From Rhodoferax sp. (GTDB lineage: Bacteria; Pseudomonadota; Gammaproteobacteria; Burkholderiales; Burkholderiaceae_C), in assembly GCF_023701345.1 (NCBI RefSeq), contig NZ_JAMPXE010000011.1, positions 1 to 43,332 of the forward strand: a stretch of DNA of 43,332 nt. The letters run 5' to 3'. The translations under genes and the position numbers were made by a program. A model generated the notes under the pieces. It was not told the origin of the DNA. It searched no databases and was given only the letters and a program-made list of their open reading frames with translations. Within the stretch, counting starts at the first letter, position 1, and every line of letters starts with the position of its first letter. Of the stretch, positions 8,790 to 15,647 are shown one piece after another.

Positions 8790-8893
8790 AACCTTGCGGG
8801 TCAGACCACTCACGCAGCGACGTGCTCTGACCCCAACCAACTTGAAACCTTGCGGGTCAGACCACTCGCGCAGCGATGTGCTCTGACCCCAAC
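8787..8893. repeat. Two tandem copies of a 51-bp hairpin repeat
   Basis: Copy 1 is 8787-8837 and copy 2 is 8843-8893, differing at two positions. Each carries GGGTCAGA and TCTGACCC as inverted arms (8798-8805 with 8826-8833 in copy 1), extended by CAC/GTG after one mismatch, around a 12-nt loop. They fill the gap between the converging OoxB-like gene and the ABC ATPase gene. They could serve as a bidirectional terminator. The form is also that of a dispersed REP-like element, but no transposase is near. Confidence 0.8.
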
Positions 8894-8896
8894 TAT

Positions 8897-9652
8897 TTAA
8901 GGTTTGTCGTGAAAGCGCGCCAAAAAGGCCTGGGTGGCAGCCTGCTGCGGGTGGTCGATCACGGCTTTGGCCGGTCCGCTTTCCACCACCACGCCGTCGC
9001 GCATAAACACCAGCACGTCGGCCACCTCGCGGGCAAAGGCAATCTCGTGGGTGACGATCACCATGGTCATGCCGTCTTTGGCCAGCGCCTGGATCACCGC
9101 CAGCACCTCACCCACCAGTTCGGGGTCGAGCGCCGAGGTGGCCTCGTCAAACAGCATCACCTGCGGCTGCATGGCCAGCGCGCGGGCAATCGCCACGCGC
9201 TGTTTCTGGCCGCCCGAGAGCTGCTGCGGATGCGCCTCGGCCTTGTCCGCCAGACCCACCTTGTCAAGCAGTTGCAACGCTTGTTCCCGCGCTTTTGCCT
9301 TGGGCGTGCGCAGCACGGTGACCATGCCCTCCATCACGTTTTGCAGCGCGGTCATGTGCGGGAACAGGTTGAAATGCTGGAACACCATGCCGGTGTTGGC
9401 GCGAAAGCGCGACAGCACGCGGTCGCCGGGCAGCTTGGTACTGGCGCCCTGGTAGCTGAATTCATGCTCACCCACCCGGATGCTGCCGGCGTCGGGCATG
9501 GTGAGCAGGTTGATGCAGCGCAACAGGGTGGATTTGCCAGAGCCAGACGGCCCCACCAGGGCCACCACCTGGCCCTTGTCCACGCGCATCGACACATCTC
9601 TTAATACAAGGTTGTCGCCAAACTGCTTGCGCAGGCCACGGATTTCAATCAT
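8897..9652 (-). CDS. Polar amino acid ABC transporter, ATP-binding protein
   Basis: The 251-residue ATPase is of the GlnQ/HisP/OccP type and powers uptake through the neighbouring permease. Walker A GPSGSGKST (about residues 34-42), a Q-loop, the signature LSGGQKQRVAIARALA (about 144-159) and Walker B VMLFDEATSALDP are all intact, followed by the switch histidine in VTHE. It is the last gene of a five-gene minus-strand unit (ferredoxin-like, OoxA-like, binding protein, permease, ATPase) and is separated from the permease gene by 18 bp. Octopine and nopaline importers belong to the same family, which fits the context. Substrate is inferred, not read. Confidence 0.93.
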   Translation of the reverse strand: MIEIRGLRKQFGDNLVLRDVSMRVDKGQVVALVGPSGSGKSTLLRCINLLTMPDAGSIRVGEHEFSYQGASTKLPGDRVLSRFRANTGMVFQHFNLFPHMTALQNVMEGMVTVLRTPKAKAREQALQLLDKVGLADKAEAHPQQLSGGQKQRVAIARALAMQPQVMLFDEATSALDPELVGEVLAVIQALAKDGMTMVIVTHEIAFAREVADVLVFMRDGVVVESGPAKAVIDHPQQAATQAFLARFHDKP

Positions 9653-9670
9653 GGATTTTCCCAGCAGAAT

Positions 9671-10327
9671 TTAAGTATCGGCGCGCCGCTCCAGCCGCTT
9701 GATCAGGCTGGTGGCGGGCACCAGAACGGCCAGGTACATCAACGCAATCAGCGTGTAGGTTTCCAGCGGGCGGTAGGTTTCATGCACCACGGCCTGCGCC
9801 TGGTAGACCAGATCCGGCAGCGCCACGATGGAGACCAGCGAGGTGTTCTTGAGCTGCATGATCGACTGGTTCAGCAGCGGCGGCGTCATGCGCCGCAGCG
9901 CCTGCGGCAACACCACGCGGCGCATGATCTGAAACCGCGTCATGCCCAGGGCGCGCGCGGCCTCGGTCTGGCCGACCTCGATCGAAATGATGCCGCCGCG
10001 GATGATCTCGGAGTAAAACGCGCCGCCGTAGAGCGACAGCGCCAGCACCGCCGCCATGGCCGGCGACATCTCGATGCCCAGCAGCACCGGCAGCGCGTAG
10101 TAAAACCAGATGATCTGTACCAGCACCGGGGTGGATCGAAACAGCTCCACATAACCCTTCATGGGCCAGCGCACCACGCCCCAGCGCGACAACTGCCCCA
10201 TGCCGGCGATCAGGCCAAACAGCAGTCCCAGGGCGATGCACATCACGGTGTAGCCCAGGGTGTAGAGCAAGCCGGTGGCAAACAGGCTGCGGTATTCCCA
10301 CAAAAATTCAAAATTCCACTGGTACAC
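9671..10327 (-). CDS. Polar amino acid ABC transporter, permease
   Basis: This HisM/GlnP-type membrane subunit of about 218 residues has roughly five hydrophobic segments. The cytoplasmic coupling EAA loop is visible as GQTEAARALGMTRFQIMRRVVLPQALRR (about residues 130-157), preceded by SEIIRGGIISIEVG, a classic family signature. I choose GTG 10327 because GGGAGA lies just upstream (10331-10336); a TTG at 10342 would add five residues. There is one permease gene only, so the channel would be a homodimer, unlike the Ti-plasmid opine importers with two permeases. It sits between the binding-protein and ATPase genes of the opine-like catabolic unit. Confidence 0.9.
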   Translation of the reverse strand: MYQWNFEFLWEYRSLFATGLLYTLGYTVMCIALGLLFGLIAGMGQLSRWGVVRWPMKGYVELFRSTPVLVQIIWFYYALPVLLGIEMSPAMAAVLALSLYGGAFYSEIIRGGIISIEVGQTEAARALGMTRFQIMRRVVLPQALRRMTPPLLNQSIMQLKNTSLVSIVALPDLVYQAQAVVHETYRPLETYTLIALMYLAVLVPATSLIKRLERRADT

Positions 10328-10353
10328 AGGGTCTCCCGTCAATCAATCGCACT

Positions 10354-11202
10354 TCAAAACTTGACGATCACCGGGATATCTTCCGGCTTGATGCCCATCA
10401 GCTTGTCCAGATTCGACAGCACGATCGGATTCACCTTGTCGGCAGCGCGCAGCTCGGTGATCCACTTGTCCACGTAGATTTGCCAGGTTTTGTCCTGTTC
10501 TTTGCGCAGACCGGCATTGGTGGTGGTGCCCTTGATGGGCTCGGGCACGATCAAATGGCCCACATTGGGGTTTTTCTTGAGGATGCCGGCCGACACCGTG
10601 ACCACCAGCGGCTGCACGTCGGCACGGCCGGTTTGCACCGCCATGGTGGCATCGTTGGATTTTTCAAAGCGCAGGATCTTGGCCTTGTCGTACATGGCCG
10701 TCACCAGGTTGTCGTAGGACGAGCCGACGTCCACGGCAATCGTCACCTCGGGCTTGTTCAGGTCATCCCAGGTCTTGGCCTGAAAGCCTTTTTTGGCAAT
10801 CAGCGTGAACGCGTTCTGGTACAGCGGCACGGTGAAATCGATCACCTCGCGGCGTTGCGGCGTCGGATTGAGGCCAAAAAAGATGTCGAGCTTGTTGGTC
10901 TGCAAATCCAGCACTGAATTGCCCCAGGTGGTCTCGGTCACCACCAGCTTGACGTTGAGCCTGGCTGCCAGGTCTTTGGCCAGGTCGACCATGATGCCGC
11001 TCCACTCGCCGGTGGCCAGGTTTTTCTGGTAATTTGGCGGCGCACCGGCGACCGCGCCGACGCGCAGGGTTTTGCTGCTGTTGATGCGATCCCAGGTGGT
11101 TTGATCCGCGCTGGGTGCCTGGGCCAGCGCAGTGCCGGTTAAGCAGCTGGCCGCCAGAGCGGCCACACCCATTGTGAAATGGCGTCGTTGGTTCAGTGTC
11201 AT
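10354..11202 (-). CDS. Amino acid ABC transporter, periplasmic substrate-binding protein
   Basis: The 282-residue protein belongs to the SBP_bac_3 family. It has a signal peptide (RR near the start, hydrophobic core, TALAQA cleavage region at about residues 23-28) and then the mature domain with LRVGAVAGAPPNYQ, LVVTETTWGNSVLDLQTNKLDI, FFGLNPTPQRREVIDFTVPL, and IAVDVGSSYD. It captures the ligand in the periplasm and hands it to the permease encoded just downstream. The arginine-binding aromatic box cannot be judged by eye, so the ligand is inferred from the neighbouring oxidase, arginase and cyclodeaminase. ATG 11202 has AGGAG upstream. Confidence 0.9.
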   Translation of the reverse strand: MTLNQRRHFTMGVAALAASCLTGTALAQAPSADQTTWDRINSSKTLRVGAVAGAPPNYQKNLATGEWSGIMVDLAKDLAARLNVKLVVTETTWGNSVLDLQTNKLDIFFGLNPTPQRREVIDFTVPLYQNAFTLIAKKGFQAKTWDDLNKPEVTIAVDVGSSYDNLVTAMYDKAKILRFEKSNDATMAVQTGRADVQPLVVTVSAGILKKNPNVGHLIVPEPIKGTTTNAGLRKEQDKTWQIYVDKWITELRAADKVNPIVLSNLDKLMGIKPEDIPVIVKF

Positions 11203-11256
11203 CGTCTTCTCCTGGTGAGGGCAAATACATTGCCGGTTGCAAAAATAATCGACCGC

Positions 11257-12564
11257 TCATGCATCGGTGTAGGCCGCCAGCGCCGCCACGGACACCGGCC
11301 GCAACGGCCAGCGTGGCGTGCTGCCGTGCAGCGCACCGAGTTCAAACGGCACCCCTGTCTCGGCCGCAAATTCCTGGACCGTGCGGGCACAAAAGCGGCC
11401 CTGGCAAGTTCCCATGGCAAAACGTCCCACCACGCGCATTTCATGCGGCGAAGCCGCGCCCTGGAGTGCGGCCAAGCTGGCGGCGCGCAAGCCTTCACAA
11501 CGGCAAACCACCGTTTCGGGCGTCATGCTTGGTGCGGGTGTGTGGTAGAGCGTGCGCAACGCCGCCTGCGTGCGCCGGGCGGCCTGCAACTGGCTGTCAA
11601 AATTCGCCATGCCATTGAGATGTCCCAAGGCCAGCGCAACCTGCTGGGCGGCGCGGCGGCCATCGCTGATGGCTGCATCGGCGCCCAACACTTCACGACA
11701 ATCCCCAGCCCACAGCACCGGCAAGCCCGGCGCATCCTGGCGCGGCAAGCCGGTCTGGTTGGCATCCAGGCCATCGTGCAAAGCCAGATGCGCCACCTCA
11801 TGCACCCGGGTTCGGCCATGGTGATCGACCACGGCCACGCGCAGACCGTGGGGCAGCGCTTCTATGGCGCTGACCCTGCAACCGGTGCGATAAGGCACGC
11901 CGGACTGCAACAGCTGCCAGGCATAACCCAGGGCTTCCGCCAGCTGCGGCCAACTGCGCATGCCGTTGAATGCCGCGCCAGGCTGCGCCAGCACGGCACG
12001 AAAAGGCTGGCCCCGCTCCAGCACAGCCAGCGGCGGATTGCCCGCAGCGGCCAATTGCGCCGCCAGGGCCAGCGGCAGGGGCCCGCTGCCCGCCACCAGG
12101 ATCGGACCCCGGGGGACCTCACCGGTTTCCTTGAGCTGCACCTGCATGCCACCTGCCGTGGTCACACCCGGCAACTCCCAGCCGGGCACCGGCAACACCC
12201 GCTCAATGCCACCGACCGCCATCACCACCGCCTTGGGGCGCACGCTGCGCACGCGCCCCGCAACACGGTCATCAAGCAGATAGCGGCCATCCCTCTCCAC
12301 GCCCAGAAAGACAGACTGGAATTGCAGGCTAAGCCGGTCGCCCACCTGTTGTACCTGGTCCAGCAAGCCCTGCCAGCGGCGTTGGTGGTGCGGGTTGCGC
12401 CTGATCTGGCTGGTACCCGCGCCCGCGTAGGCGCGATGGATGGCGCCGCCGAGCCGGTCACGCTGCTCGGCCAGCAGCACCGACAAGCCCATGCCGGCCA
12501 GCTCCACCGCAGCGGCGACCCCCGCCGGGCCGCCACCGACCACGAGCACGTCAGGCTGCCACAC
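11257..12564 (-). CDS. FAD/[2Fe-2S] oxidoreductase, OoxA/HcnB-like subunit
   Basis: The roughly 435-residue protein has an N-terminal pyridine-nucleotide-disulfide-type FAD fold (VLVVGGGPAGVAAAVELA, GxGxxG) and a second nucleotide site (ILVAGSGPLPLALAAQL). Its C-terminal BFD-like iron-sulphur domain has CRC (about residues 343-345) and CQGRFC (about 377-382), giving four cysteines for one [2Fe-2S] cluster. This architecture defines the alpha subunits of octopine/nopaline oxidases, HcnB and D-hydroxyproline dehydrogenase. It overlaps the upstream ferredoxin-like gene by 14 bp, so they are translationally coupled. GTG 12564 is preferred, with GAGG six bases upstream; GTG 12576 is the alternative. 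It should work with the OoxB-like subunit encoded at 7641-8789. Confidence 0.8.
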   Translation of the reverse strand: MWQPDVLVVGGGPAGVAAAVELAGMGLSVLLAEQRDRLGGAIHRAYAGAGTSQIRRNPHHQRRWQGLLDQVQQVGDRLSLQFQSVFLGVERDGRYLLDDRVAGRVRSVRPKAVVMAVGGIERVLPVPGWELPGVTTAGGMQVQLKETGEVPRGPILVAGSGPLPLALAAQLAAAGNPPLAVLERGQPFRAVLAQPGAAFNGMRSWPQLAEALGYAWQLLQSGVPYRTGCRVSAIEALPHGLRVAVVDHHGRTRVHEVAHLALHDGLDANQTGLPRQDAPGLPVLWAGDCREVLGADAAISDGRRAAQQVALALGHLNGMANFDSQLQAARRTQAALRTLYHTPAPSMTPETVVCRCEGLRAASLAALQGAASPHEMRVVGRFAMGTCQGRFCARTVQEFAAETGVPFELGALHGSTPRWPLRPVSVAALAAYTDA

Positions 12565-12841
12565 GATGCACCTCACGGGCCGGCAGCGCAGCCAGGGTGA
12601 GCTGTGCCCCGGCGCGGGCCGGCGTCAGACAGGCTTCTACCGGCGCCGCGCCATTGACCGACACCAGACAGGCCTGGCAGGCGCCAATGCCGCAAAAATA
12701 GCGGCCGCGCAATTGCCCCATGGCCGGCCCCAGATCAGCCACACCGGCACGCTGCAACGCGGCAGCAAAGCTCTCCCCCGGTCGGAACAGCACCGGGTAA
12801 CCCAGCCAGAAAAAGGTCTCGTCCATCATGATGGTGGTCAT
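12551..12841 (-). CDS. Small [2Fe-2S] ferredoxin-like subunit (HcnA/OoxG type)
   Basis: This 96-residue protein starts at ATG 12841. Cysteines lie as C-x4-C-x2-C (CGIGACQAC) with a fourth in EACLTP about 15 residues later, the plant-type [2Fe-2S] binding pattern of the small subunits of HcnABC-like and proline/hydroxyproline dehydrogenase complexes. Upstream of the first cysteine is FRPGESFAAALQRAGV, the usual beta-grasp lead-in. It would relay electrons from the flavin subunits. It is the first gene of the minus-strand unit that continues through the OoxA-like subunit and transporter. The start is uncertain: a TTG at 12883 and an ATG at 12829 are in frame, and no clear ribosome binding site decides between them. 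Confidence 0.75.
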   Translation of the reverse strand: MTTIMMDETFFWLGYPVLFRPGESFAAALQRAGVADLGPAMGQLRGRYFCGIGACQACLVSVNGAAPVEACLTPARAGAQLTLAALPAREVHRVAA

Positions 12842-12844
12842 TAC

Positions 12845-12856
12845 ATTTGAGCAAAT
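12845..12856. promoter_or_regulatory. Inverted repeat upstream of the oxidase-transporter unit
   Basis: ATTTG-AG-CAAAT (12845-12856) is perfect and sits directly before the ferredoxin-like ATG at 12841, in the 141-bp region shared with divergent arginase. It may be an operator for the nearby Lrp regulator. No confident promoter boxes were found in this region. Confidence 0.3.
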
Positions 12857-12982
12857 CGAGTGACGTATTAAACCCGAAATCAATCCGGTCCAGAGCGGTA
12901 AAAGCCGGCGAACTGACTAAACTGCGCAAAGCATTTCCAGATCGCACAATAACGCGCTTCACATGCAGGAACCCAACACACC

Positions 12983-13906
12983 ATGAACAGCAACATTTCC
13001 CTGATCGGCGCCCCCACCGACATTGGCGCCGGCAGCCGCGGCGCCAGCATGGGGCCGGAAGCCCTGCGTGTGGCCCACATTGCCACGGTGCTGGAAGGCC
13101 ACGGCCTGCAGGTGCTTGACCGGGGCAATCTGAGCGGCCCGAGCAACCCGTGGTTGCCACCGGTGGACGGTTACCGCCACCTGGCCGAGGTTGCCGCCTG
13201 GAACCAGACCGTGCATGATGCGGTGTACGCCGAGCTCCAGCAAGGTCGGCTGCCCATTTTGCTGGGTGGCGACCATTGCCTGGGCCTGGGTTCGATCAGC
13301 GCGGTGGCGCGCCACTGCCGCGACAGCGGCAAAAAACTGCGCGTGTTGTGGCTTGACGCCCATGCCGACTTCAACACCGCCACGCTCACCCCGAGCGGCA
13401 ATATCCACGGCATGCCGGTTGCCTGTTTGTGCGGTCACGGGCCGGAGGTGCTGACCCGGATCGGCGGTCAGGTGCCCGCCATCAATCCCAAGTGGGTGCG
13501 CCAGATCGGCATTCGCAGCGTCGATGAAGGCGAAAAGCGCCTGGTGCACGAAGCCGGGCTGGAAGTGTTTGACATGCGCTTCATCGACGAGATGGGCATG
13601 CGCGCCGCCATGGAGCTGGCGCTCGCGCTGGTCGACGCCAATACCCACTTGCATGTGAGCTTTGACGTCGACTTTCTCGACCCCGACATTGCGCCCGGCG
13701 TGGCCACCACGGTGCGCGGCGGCCCGACTTACCGCGAGGCGCAACTGTGCATGGAAATGATTGCCGACACCGGTCGGCTAGCGTCCCTGGACGTGATGGA
13801 ACTCAACCCGGCGTTTGACGTGCGCAACCGCACCGCCGAAGTGGCGGTGGACCTGATCGAGTCGCTGTTCGGCAAGAGCACGCTGATGCGCAAGACGACT
13901 CATTGA
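12983..13906 (+). CDS. rocF: Arginase
   Basis: It hydrolyses L-arginine to L-ornithine and urea with a binuclear manganese centre. The 307 residues contain all metal motifs in order: GGDHCLG (about 95-101), DAHADFN (about 122-128), SGNIHGMP (about 136-143) and SFDVDFLDPDIAPGV (about 226-240). The segments IGIRSVDEGEK and GGPTYREAQLCMEM are specific to true arginases rather than agmatinases. ATG 12983 has AGGA upstream. It is divergent from the OoxA-like/transporter unit and its stop codon overlaps that of ornithine cyclodeaminase by 7 bp on the opposite strand. With that gene it would convert arginine, released by the oxidase, to proline. Confidence 0.95.
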   Translation: MNSNISLIGAPTDIGAGSRGASMGPEALRVAHIATVLEGHGLQVLDRGNLSGPSNPWLPPVDGYRHLAEVAAWNQTVHDAVYAELQQGRLPILLGGDHCLGLGSISAVARHCRDSGKKLRVLWLDAHADFNTATLTPSGNIHGMPVACLCGHGPEVLTRIGGQVPAINPKWVRQIGIRSVDEGEKRLVHEAGLEVFDMRFIDEMGMRAAMELALALVDANTHLHVSFDVDFLDPDIAPGVATTVRGGPTYREAQLCMEMIADTGRLASLDVMELNPAFDVRNRTAEVAVDLIESLFGKSTLMRKTTH

Positions 13907-14967
13907 GCAAGCAAGGCGCCGAACAGGTTTTTCGGGTCGGCCATTTCAGGAATCAGGGCGATGGGCTCACCCAGCCCCAAGGCGCTCGCCGTCGCCAGCA
14001 TGTAACGCAGCGCCGAGTAGTCTTCCAGCGCAAACCCGACCGAATCGAACACCGTGACTTCCCCGGCATGTTGGCGCCCCGGGCGCTGACCGGCCAGCAC
14101 CTGCCACAACTCGGTCACGGCAAAGTCGCGCGGCATTTGCTGAATGTCGCCCTCAGTGCGGGTTTGCGGCGTGAATTCCACAAACACGCTGCCCCGCTGC
14201 AGGATGTCGGCGTGCAGCTCGGTCTTGCCCGGGCAGTCGCCGCCGACGCCGTTGATGTGCACGCCCGGCTCGACCATGTCAGGCGTCAGGATAGTGGCGT
14301 TGGTCTTGTCGGCGGTCAGGGTGGAGACGATGTCCGCGCCCTTGACGGCCTCGGCGGTGCTGGCACACACGGTGATGTTCAAACCCGAGTCCTTCAGGTT
14401 GGCCACCAGCTTGGCGGTGGCCGCCGGGTCGACGTCAAACAGGCGCAGCGACTCAATGCCCAACAAGTGCTGGAAGGCCAGCGCCTGGAATTCGCTTTGG
14501 GCACCGTTGCCGATCAAGGCCAGCACGCGGCTGTCCGGGCGCGCCAGGGCCTGTGCCGCCAGCGCCGAAGTGGCGGCGGTGCGCAAGGCCGTGGTCAGCG
14601 TCAGCTCGCTGAGCAGCAGCGGGATGCCGGTGGCCACGTCGGCCAGCACGCCAAACGCCATCACGGTAGACAGGCCAATGCGGGTGTTTTTGGGGTGGCC
14701 ATTGACGTACTTGAAACTGTAGAGCCGGTCGTCGGCAATCGGCATCAGCTCGATCACACCGTCTTCTGAATGGTTGGCGACGCGGGCCGATTTGTCAAAA
14801 TCGGGCCAGCGCAAAAAATCGGCACGGATGTTCTCGGCAATGCCGGCGATACAGGCGCTCACGCCCTGTATGCGGATCAGCCGGACCATCTCGGGCGCAC
14901 TCAAGTAAAGGGTGGCAACGCTCGGCCTGGTGGCGCTGGTAAAAGTGGTGTTTGCAGTCATGATCAT
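13900..14967 (-). CDS. ocd: Ornithine cyclodeaminase
   Basis: This NAD-dependent enzyme converts L-ornithine to L-proline and ammonia (mu-crystallin family). About 355 residues, matching the family. It has the Rossmann nucleotide segment ALIGNGAQSEFQALAF (about residues 142-157), substrate-binding KYVNGHPKN and the catalytic-aspartate motif NGVGGDCPGKTELH. ATG 14967 begins a sensible N terminus; a TTG at 15012 is unlikely and ATG 14961 is possible. It is convergent with arginase (7-bp overlap) and divergent from an Lrp gene across 129 bp containing several palindromes. In Agrobacterium Ti plasmids, arginase and Ocd complete octopine/nopaline catabolism, which matches the context here. Confidence 0.95.
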   Translation of the reverse strand: MIMTANTTFTSATRPSVATLYLSAPEMVRLIRIQGVSACIAGIAENIRADFLRWPDFDKSARVANHSEDGVIELMPIADDRLYSFKYVNGHPKNTRIGLSTVMAFGVLADVATGIPLLLSELTLTTALRTAATSALAAQALARPDSRVLALIGNGAQSEFQALAFQHLLGIESLRLFDVDPAATAKLVANLKDSGLNITVCASTAEAVKGADIVSTLTADKTNATILTPDMVEPGVHINGVGGDCPGKTELHADILQRGSVFVEFTPQTRTEGDIQQMPRDFAVTELWQVLAGQRPGRQHAGEVTVFDSVGFALEDYSALRYMLATASALGLGEPIALIPEMADPKNLFGALLAQ

Positions 14968-15032
14968 TGGCTCAGTCAGAGGGTTTTTTCGGTCAAGACA
15001 AGTGTGATGCAAGCTGGCGATAAATCAAATCG

Positions 15033-15065
15033 GCAAAAGTGTGCTGTTTTGCGCCAAAATTGGCG
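15033..15065. promoter_or_regulatory. Palindrome cluster in the ocd / Lrp divergent region
   Basis: GCAAAA (15033-15038) pairs with TTTTGC (15047-15052), and CGCCAA-AA-TTGGCG (15052-15065) follows directly, sharing one base. The cluster ends 31 bp before the Lrp ATG. This is the expected place for the Lrp protein to bind and control both itself and ocd. Site identity is inferred from position and symmetry. Confidence 0.5.
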
Positions 15066-15096
15066 TTTTGATAATTTCAATTAGCTTTTTGACACC

Positions 15097-15516
15097 ATGG
15101 ATGAACTTGACCAAAACCTGATCGGCCTGCTGCGGCAGAACGCCCGCATGAACGTGGCCGACCTGGCCTACAAGCTCAAGGTGTCGCGCGGCACCGTGAC
15201 CAACCGCATCCGCAAGCTCGAAGACAGTCAGGTCATTCTGGGCTTCACCGTGAAATTGCGGCCCGAATCGGAGCCTGACCGGATCCGGGCCTGGATGGAG
15301 GTGCTGGTCGAAGGCAACCAGACCCGGCTGGTGATTGCCAGCTTGCTGGGCGAGCCCGGCGTGGCAGCCCTGCACGACACCAATGGCCGCTGGGACCTGC
15401 TGGCCGAACTTGAGGCGACCTCGATGGCCGAGCTGTCGCAGATTCTGGAGCGCATCCGCCTGATCAAGGGCATCCGCAGCACCGAGACCAACATCCACCT
15501 GGCGACCTACCGCTAG
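15097..15516 (+). CDS. Lrp/AsnC family transcriptional regulator (second copy)
   Basis: The 139-residue protein has a helix-turn-helix at about residues 2-50 (LDQNLIGLLRQNARMNVADLAYKL then VSRGTVTNRIRKLEDSQVI) and a RAM ligand domain at about 65-135. It differs clearly from the copy at 7080-7544. It is divergent from ocd and next to the arginase/oxidase block, so it is the likely sensor for arginine, ornithine or the imported compound. Ti-plasmid opine regions use LysR regulators (OccR, NocR), so an Lrp-type regulator is a difference. ATG 15097. Confidence 0.9.
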   Translation: MDELDQNLIGLLRQNARMNVADLAYKLKVSRGTVTNRIRKLEDSQVILGFTVKLRPESEPDRIRAWMEVLVEGNQTRLVIASLLGEPGVAALHDTNGRWDLLAELEATSMAELSQILERIRLIKGIRSTETNIHLATYR

Positions 15517-15647
15517 CATCCATCGACACGTCAATCCATGCGGCACGGGTCCACGCTGTCAACTAGCCAGGGAACGGTTTGGAGCCTGCAACCCGCATAA
15601 TTCACGATTGATTTACATTTGCTTACACAGCAGACCGTGGATACCTA

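Noticed and set aside
8787-8893. Possible minimal CRISPR array
   Set aside because: Only two units with a 5-bp interval, long imperfect-palindromic repeats and no spacers or cas genes.
11179-12600. Plus-strand 473-codon open frame opposite the OoxA-like gene
   Set aside because: The minus strand has FAD and [2Fe-2S] motifs in the right order; the plus-strand product has none.
11257-12841. Hydrogen cyanide synthase (HcnAB) or D-hydroxyproline dehydrogenase
   Set aside because: Both share the architecture, but linkage to arginase and ornithine cyclodeaminase and the absence of hydroxyproline-pathway genes favour an arginine-derived substrate. This is kept as an alternative, not excluded.
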